NCBI GenBank assembly: GCA_034508935.3
Contig: CM067444.1
Span: 16,658,266 to 16,722,265, forward strand
DNA length: 64,000 bases
Reading direction: 5' to 3'
From: Berghia stephanieae
Lineage: Eukaryota > Mollusca > Gastropoda > Nudibranchia > Aeolidiidae
The notes beneath the pieces are model-generated. The model was not told where the DNA came from. It worked only from the letters and a program-made list of their open reading frames with translations, and ran no database searches. Position 1 is the first letter of the stretch. Every line of letters starts with the position of its first letter. The position numbers and the translations under genes are program-made. Positions 59,589-64,000 of the stretch are shown here, piece by piece.

Positions 59589-60529
59589 CAGTAAAATTAC
59601 TTTAAACCGAAAGAAGCTAAACCGAAAAATACCTTAAACCGCAAAGAATGTAATAAATTGTACTAGCTCCTTCATTATCTTTGTACTAATTCTTACGATG
59701 AACCGAAATACTTCTAAGCATTACTTTCTTTAAACCGAAACAACTTGAGAGCACCTTCCCTTTTTCTCTCTCTATTTTTCTTCAAAAATTCGGGAAGGTG
59801 GCCACACGTAATAATGCCCGATAACAAAACAAAGACCGTAAGCATAAGATGAGGGGGGGGTAGGAAAACACTTCAATCACTGCACTTGGGCTTGGCCAAC
59901 ACCACAATCGCACAGACTGGAAAAGGAAGACGACGGGTGACTGGCAGGCGAAAAATGAGGAAAGAGGGGGAGTTGGGGTGTAGAATCACGCAAGCGAGAT
60001 GTTCTCACTCGTGTGCTGATGCTTTGGAACCATCGTCTACTATAAGAAGTCGTTGTTTGGAACTGACTGGATTTTCAACACGAGGGGGGGGGGGGGGGGG
60101 GGGTAGGGTACTTACCATTGACATGCCATTTCATTTCCAGTTTGTTTAAATGTGTGTGTAAAAGGGGGGGGGGGGGGGGTCTATGTAATTAGGCCTTTGA
60201 ACCTAATGGCTTTTCAACAAAAGAGGGGAGTGTAGTAGACAGCCTAGCATTGACACGCATTTCCATTTCCATTTCACTTCACCTCATTATCAATTATCAC
60301 ACAAGACCTTTCGATCTTATTTTAGCTTTACGTTTTACTAAAAGATGTCCAAAAGAAAGCACTGTGCTTACATGTTGGAGTTTAAAATCAAAACACTATG
60401 TGAAGTCGATGAAAAAAAAAATTGAGCAAGACGGAGATATGTAAAATACACGGCATCCCAAACTCAACTCTTTCAACTATTTTGAATGGAAAACGAAAAA
60501 CCCGAAAACTATTTTTAAACAAACACACA

Positions 60530-60563
<34 letters not shown>

Positions 60564-60781
60564 GAATAATAAAATAACATTTTTCTTAAATGGTTACAAA
60601 GACGGCATTTATTCAACAACTTCATTTAAGGGGAAACCCATGATATGATTAAATGAGCAAATTCCTTAAATAGTTACTACACTTGAAAAACATCGCAAAA
60701 CAGGAACTTGCTTTAACCCAAAATGTCTTTAAACCAAAATGGTTTAGAAGGTCCCCAAAATTTCGGTTTAAAGTAATTCTA

Positions 60782-60853
<72 letters not shown>

Positions 60854-62000
60854 TAAAATATTTACCACAATGTTTGGGGCAGTCTACATCAATGTTTCAG
60901 GCTTAATTTGCCATCTTCAGGACTGAGTAGTTTTGTTGACTGTTGTTGTTTCTTGAAGTGGTTCCGGTTTGAAGTTAATTAAGAGGAATTTGCGCCGATG
61001 GGGACACTTTCCGTAGATCTCACTTTTCATGTTGAGTGTGGCTTCATGAGGTTGTTTGATTATAGTATATTTTTCTTCCAGGCATAAGCTACATTGTTTT
61101 GATGTTGGTGTGTATCCTGTTGCTTTAGATAAAATTGTCCATGAAATGTTGTGGTCTATTTTGTTGTCTTTTAATTTCCAAATATGTTCGCTGAGTTTTG
61201 TGGATGTTTTTTTGTTAGTGTTTCTAAATGTTGAGGTGTGGAGGTTGTATCTTGTTTTGAAATTATTTTCTGTTAGTCCTACATATTTTTCTTGCTTGTT
61301 TGTTTTAGTATATATGTAGGACTAACAGAAAATAATTTCAAAACAAGATACAACCTCCACACCTCAACATTTAGAAACACTAACAAAAAAACATCCACAA
61401 AACTCAGCGAACATATTTGGAAATTAAAAGACAACAAAATAGACCACAACATTTCATGGAAAATTTTATCTAAAGCAACAGGATACACACCAACATCAAA
61501 ACAATGTAGCTTATGCCTGGAAGAAAAATATACTATAATCAAACAACCTCATGAAGCCACACTCAACATGAAAAGTGAGATCTACGGAAAGTGTCCCCAT
61601 CGGCGCAAATTCCTCTTAATTAACTTCAAACCGGAACCACTTCAAGAAACAACAACAGTCAACAAAACTACTCAGTCCTGAAGATGGCAAATTAAGCCTG
61701 AAACATTGATGTAGACTGCCCCAAACATTGTGGTAAATATTTTAAATAATAATTCGCTCCATTACTACATGTCGAGCACTTTTCGTACCATATTTGTATC
61801 AAACACGATTCAAATATATATATATTCATTGGCTAGGAAAATGAAATACCTCATAGGGAATCATTTTTAAGAAAATAAAAAAAAAGCAGAGCATAGCAAG
61901 TACGGGAAAGCATTTTTTTTTTATTGTACTAAGCTTTCGGCCAAAAAAAAAAAGAAAAACAACTCTAATCATATAATTTAATTAGACAATTATAATAATG

Positions 62001-62074
<74 letters not shown>

Positions 62075-62115
62075 GTTGCTGTTGTTATCATCATCATTAC
62101 AACTACTGCTACTAT

Positions 62116-62152
<37 letters not shown>

Positions 62153-62248
62153 GCTGCTGTGCTGCTGCTGCTGCTGCTACTGCTGCTAATGTTACTGCTT
62201 CTACTACTACTGCTACTACTATTACAAATGCCACTACTACTACTACTA

Positions 62249-62301
<53 letters not shown>

Positions 62302-62389
62302 TCACTATTACTACTACTACTACTACTACTACTTCTACTATTACACAACAATGCCACTACTACTACTACAACTTCTACTACTACTACTC

Positions 62390-62459
<70 letters not shown>

Positions 62460-62696
62460 ACTACTACCACTACTACTACTTCTACTACAATTAATTCTTT
62501 TTTTATTGACATTTAATCAACATCTTGATTAATGATCAATGACAAACAATGTCGGCCACCACAATAATCATGGAAGCACTATGATGTCGGTCTTACCTCT
62601 AAAGTTCTAGCAGCTCCATTTGTCATGGCCAGAGGACATGTATACAACCCTGCAGATGGCTCAAACAGGTAGAACTTGGAAAACTGATACAGGCGA
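52857..62696 (-). CDS. Acyl-CoA dehydrogenase, AidB/ACDH-11-like, nine exons, N-terminus missing
   Basis: Exons in gene order: 62696-62597, 59482-59359, 58729-58587, 58375-58226, 57757-57663, 56747-56496, 55012-54920, 54282-54012, 52923-52857. All have GT/AG borders and matching phases. The protein reads [20 protein letters not shown] and [28 protein letters not shown] (FAD/substrate-binding loop); [84 protein letters not shown]; and [19 protein letters not shown]. The order and insert lengths resemble the AidB/C. elegans ACDH-11 branch rather than medium- or short-chain enzymes (recalled, not searched). The predicted role is FAD-dependent alpha-beta dehydrogenation of an acyl-CoA. Exon six is one base short near 56623: phases require 253 bp and the reading continues as [11 protein letters not shown] in the next frame. 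The first exons lie beyond 62.7 kb or outside the window. Confidence 0.9.
53030..53205 (+). repeat. R1 family fragment
   Basis: AAGGGGTTTTAAGACACTATTAGCTCCAGTAAAAAGGAA is a diverged form of the R1 end seen at 62740. The copy runs to about 53200 and abuts SINE S1 copy c. Confidence 0.5.
53213..53506 (-). repeat. tRNA-derived SINE, family S1 (copy c)
   Basis: The reverse strand begins GGCTATGTGGTCTAGTGGTA and GACACTCGCTTTCGGATCGG, with B box GGTCCTGGGTTCGAGCCTCA. It carries the full S1 body and ends GCGCCATATAAAAGCTCAAT. It is the best-preserved copy of the family in the window. Confidence 0.9.
54345..54735 (+). repeat. R1 family copy in acyl-CoA dehydrogenase intron
   Basis: Runs from AAGGGGTTTACGACACTGACG through AGATGTAGATTCCAAGAGCA, TAGTTTGAGATCACCTAA and CTCATCCAGACACAAGCACG to CATTTGACTG, matching 62740-63110 in the same orientation. 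Confidence 0.8.
54765..54900 (+). repeat. SINE R2 3' fragment
   Basis: Shares AAAGGGTATCAAGCAATTGTT, ATTGTCCGCTTCACGTTATA and CTCCATGAGGGATGG with the R2 body on the minus strand at 19905-20050. Confidence 0.6.
55092..55362 (+). repeat. tRNA-derived SINE, family S1 (copy d)
   Basis: GGCTATGTGGTCTAGTGGTA and GACACTCGC head the copy, followed by the S1 body with a small deletion after the B box, ending TCTAAAAGCTCAATTC. It lies in an acyl-CoA dehydrogenase intron and is followed at 55440-55565 by another R2 fragment. Confidence 0.87.
55440..55565 (+). repeat. SINE R2 3' fragment
   Basis: GACTAACGTCCTATCCCAAAAGTAG ... TGTCTATTTCATGCTATAG ... CTCCATGGGCCAAATGGCTC matches the R2 body (19905-20050, inverted) and 54765-54900. 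Confidence 0.6.
56373..56407. repeat. (CA)n microsatellite
   Basis: About 16 CA units in an acyl-CoA dehydrogenase intron. Further CA runs are at 2500-2512 and 60535-60560. Confidence 0.9.
59507..60847 (+). mobile_element. pogo/Tigger deletion derivative inserted in a (TA)n tract
   Basis: Element 59589-60784 (1196 bp) has ends CAGTAAAATTACTTTAAACC and the inverse GGTTTAAAGTAATTCTACTG, flanked by TA inside (TA)n (59507-59588 and 60785-60847). TTTAAACCGAA-type words recur near both ends. At 60344-60520 the plus strand keeps the N-terminal pogo helix-turn-helix: [20 protein letters not shown] and, after a one-base change in an A run, [20 protein letters not shown]. The remainder of the transposase is absent. 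Poly(G) tracts lie at 60084-60101 and 60163-60178. Confidence 0.88.
60880..60925 (-). ncRNA. Hammerhead ribozyme candidate, left arm
   Basis: Exact reverse-complement copy of the motif at 61673-61718: stem I CAGTC/GACTG, core CTGAAGA and GAAA, stem III ACA/UGU. Confidence 0.6.
61292..61681 (+). pseudogene. GIY-YIG endonuclease domain fragment of a Penelope-like element
   Basis: The 129-codon open frame has authentic sequence beginning at [20 protein letters not shown]. It shows the second (YIG-type) motif, the catalytic-type arginine in TRYN, a CSLCLEE segment with paired cysteines and ERK-like C-terminal [12 protein letters not shown], close to the C-terminus of GIY-YIG-bearing retroelement proteins of many invertebrates (recalled). 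The N-terminal GIY motif is lost at the centre of the palindrome. Confidence 0.75.
61673..61718 (+). ncRNA. Hammerhead ribozyme candidate, right arm
   Basis: Reading 5' to 3': CAGTC (stem I, 61673-61677), CTGAAGA (core CUGANGA, 61678-61684), U-GGC-AAAUUAA-GCC-U (stem II with a U.U closing mismatch, 61685-61699), GAA (core), ACA-UUGA-UGU (short stem III), A at 61713 as the H17 cleavage base, then GACTG (stem I, 61714-61718). Short stem III type I hammerheads are known from Penelope-like elements. All catalytic core bases are present; stem II is weaker than usual. Confidence 0.6.
61998..62490. repeat. (TAA)n then (CTA)n microsatellite block
   Basis: 61998-62072 is a TAA run; 62100-62490 is a mixed CTA/CTG tract with few interruptions. 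Open frames on both strands are simple-repeat artefacts. It sits in the first visible acyl-CoA dehydrogenase intron, 100 bp from exon 62597-62696. Confidence 0.95.
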
Positions 62697-62734
62697 CTGC
62701 AGTTTTTTTTTTAATGAGAAAAATGGTAATTTGT

Positions 62735-63262
62735 TTGTTTTTAAGGGTTTTACGGCGCTTGCAACACATTTAGGTTATATCAGCGCCAGTAAAAAGGAAG
62801 AAAATGGGAGAGTAAAAAGTTCTAGAATTACAATTGAAGCATCCAAGAGAAAGTAAGACATAGGGGAACTGGAACAAATAGGGATCAGATGTAGATTCCA
62901 AGAGCATACTACCAATGTACTTAGTTTGAGATCACCTATAAGTCTCATCCGGACACAAGAACAAAATCCAACAAAGAGGAACACACTCAAATGCTTACAT
63001 TATACATTAAAAATTAACAAATATACTAATACATAACAGAGAGATGATTTACAAGGAAAAAAATATCATCTCCCAAAACAATAACTATGCATTTGACTGT
63101 TTCCCTCCCAGCCAGGACTCCGACCAGGGCCAGGAAAAAAACTAAGTAATCTCATTCCAAGACAAAGACAGAAAGCATGTTGGAAAACAGATACAAGGGG
63201 ATAGAAGACACAGTGTGTACCTCCCTGCCCGCTATGGGAGGTCAGGATCCCCACCCAGAAAA
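62735..63262 (+). repeat. R1 family, longest copy (~525 bp)
   Basis: Runs from TAAGGGTTTTACGGCGCTTGC and ATATCAGCGCCAGTAAAAAGG through GATGTAGATTCCAAGAGCAT, GATCACCTATAAGTCTCATC, CTCCCAGCCAGGACTCCGAC and AGCATGTTGGAAAACAG to GGGAGGTCAGGATCCCCACC and CAG. It defines both ends of the family. Confidence 0.85.
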
Positions 63263-64000
63263 ATGGTAAATAAACATGTAAAGATAGACCTGTGGTGATG
63301 TATTAAATGTGTACCCTCCCACTCAGCACCATAACTCAACCATTTAGGCATTCCAAGAATGAACATTATAGATACACAAAAGATAATCCATTAAAATAAC
63401 AAGACATTGCTAACAGGAATCACCAATTGATGCTATACGTTTAGATTTTTTAAAAATCACAACATCCGCCAGCTGGATATAATGTATCAACAAACAAAAC
63501 TATGTGTAACCTTAAACGTTTATAGTCTAATACAATTTCGTGAGAATCACTCACAAAAATGGCTGGCTATAAACAATAACAAAAAGCTGAGTGATGTCAA
63601 ATTCCTTCCTTCTATTGACCAATTAGGGGGTTGAGCAATCTAGTTTCAGGTAAAAAGATACCAAAAAAATAAACTGGAAGTGGAATTCAAGCCTAGCCTC
63701 CTCAGGTATTCATGCAATGCCTTATCCCTTCTTCTTTCACTCATTGTTTGAGAATAGTGTGATTTATTGGCTTTTCTAACAATTCAAATGCAAAATATCA
63801 CTATGAAGCCAATATTTTCAGTCGGACTAAAATCTATGAAAGCAATTCGATGTGATGTCAGATTGAGCCTTGATGTGTCAAATACACCCATGATAAACAA
63901 AATGACATGACAATCATCATTAGTCCCCACATTTTGTCCATATTTATTAAAACAATTACTGTATTTAGAGGATGAAAAACTAGAAATTATGTTAATTTTC
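63263..64000. other. Unassigned; upstream acyl-CoA dehydrogenase exons not found
   Basis: The next exon upstream of 62696 should be on the minus strand here or beyond the window. No splice-bounded frame that fits the family could be identified. Confidence 0.35.

Larger units (their letters stand above)
60848..61750. mobile_element. Head-to-head inverted pair of 5'-truncated GIY-YIG Penelope-like ends
   Basis: Two 439-bp arms (60848-61286 and 61312-61750) are reverse complements with one difference noticed (near 61133) and a 25-bp loop. Each arm encodes, reading outward, the GIY-YIG endonuclease from its YVG motif on: [20 protein letters not shown] (R in TRYN), [23 protein letters not shown] and [12 protein letters not shown], followed by a hammerhead-like motif near the outer end. 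The GIY half of the domain and the RT are missing from both arms. Confidence 0.85.

Noticed and set aside
61056-61319. Two identical '[18 protein letters not shown]' frames on opposite strands
   Set aside because: They are the antisense of the GIY-YIG coding strand in each palindrome arm.
61998-62494. Polyisoleucine, polyleucine and polyserine frames
   Set aside because: They translate the TAA and CTA microsatellites.

Overview
This window looks like AT-rich nuclear DNA from an invertebrate animal, probably aquatic. Genes are split by GT/AG introns. Microsatellites (TAA, CTA, TA, CA, GA) are abundant, and more than half of the recognisable content is transposable elements, many inserted into each other. 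The protein and repeat families seen (EXD2, an AidB/ACDH-11-type acyl-CoA dehydrogenase, a ZSWIM3-N-terminal-like protein, Penelope, piggyBac, pogo/Tigger, hAT, CR1/L2-like LINEs, tRNA-SINEs) do not let me name the phylum.

Host genes. (1) A small three-exon gene on + (5494-8320) encodes a ZSWIM3-N-terminal-like domain, with a good poly(A) signal at 9229. (2) An EXD2 orthologue on + (17116-28063) shows ten coding exons: a DEDDy 3'-5' exonuclease domain followed by a CxxC/CxxCH zinc (HNH-like) module. Its 5' exon was not found. (3) An acyl-CoA dehydrogenase on - (62696 to 52857, possibly ending at 50821) shows nine clear exons; its N-terminus lies outside the window or was not recognised. Genes 2 and 3 each have exactly one exon that is one base short at a homopolymer. 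This looks more like residual sequencing error than gene death.

Mobile DNA by region. 0-5 kb: LINE tail, an hAT MITE with a clean 8-bp target duplication, GTCTGGGGATAA palindromes, a 0.9-kb TIR element. 6-7 kb: RNase H part of an I-type LINE. 9-10 kb: dispersed repeat family R1. 11.4-12.9 kb: GA-rich compound satellite. 12.9-16.2 kb: nearly full-length CR1/L2-like LINE on -. 24.9-27.8 kb: a complete-ended Tigger element inside an EXD2 intron. 28.6-33.0 kb: a piggyBac element with TTAA duplication and six subterminal palindromes, inserted at the end of an older piggyBac transposase. 34.5-37.6 kb: a Penelope-like element interrupted by an hAT element. 38.9-41.8 kb: a ~606-bp tandem array. 42-45.1 kb: hAT and piggyBac remnants and a LINE with a textbook 5' inversion. 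45.2-46.7 kb: a second hAT relic. 48.3-49.7 kb: two non-autonomous piggyBac elements sharing one TTAA. 59.5-62.5 kb, in an acyl-CoA dehydrogenase intron: a pogo deletion derivative inside a (TA)n tract, then a 0.9-kb near-perfect palindrome of GIY-YIG Penelope sequence whose two ends each carry a plausible hammerhead ribozyme, then (TAA)n/(CTA)n microsatellites.

Most notable signals: the GIY-YIG/hammerhead palindrome (60848-61750), the twin-primed LINE (42951-45085), the palindrome-studded nested piggyBac (28642-32961), and the TTAA-sharing piggyBac pair (48269-49709).
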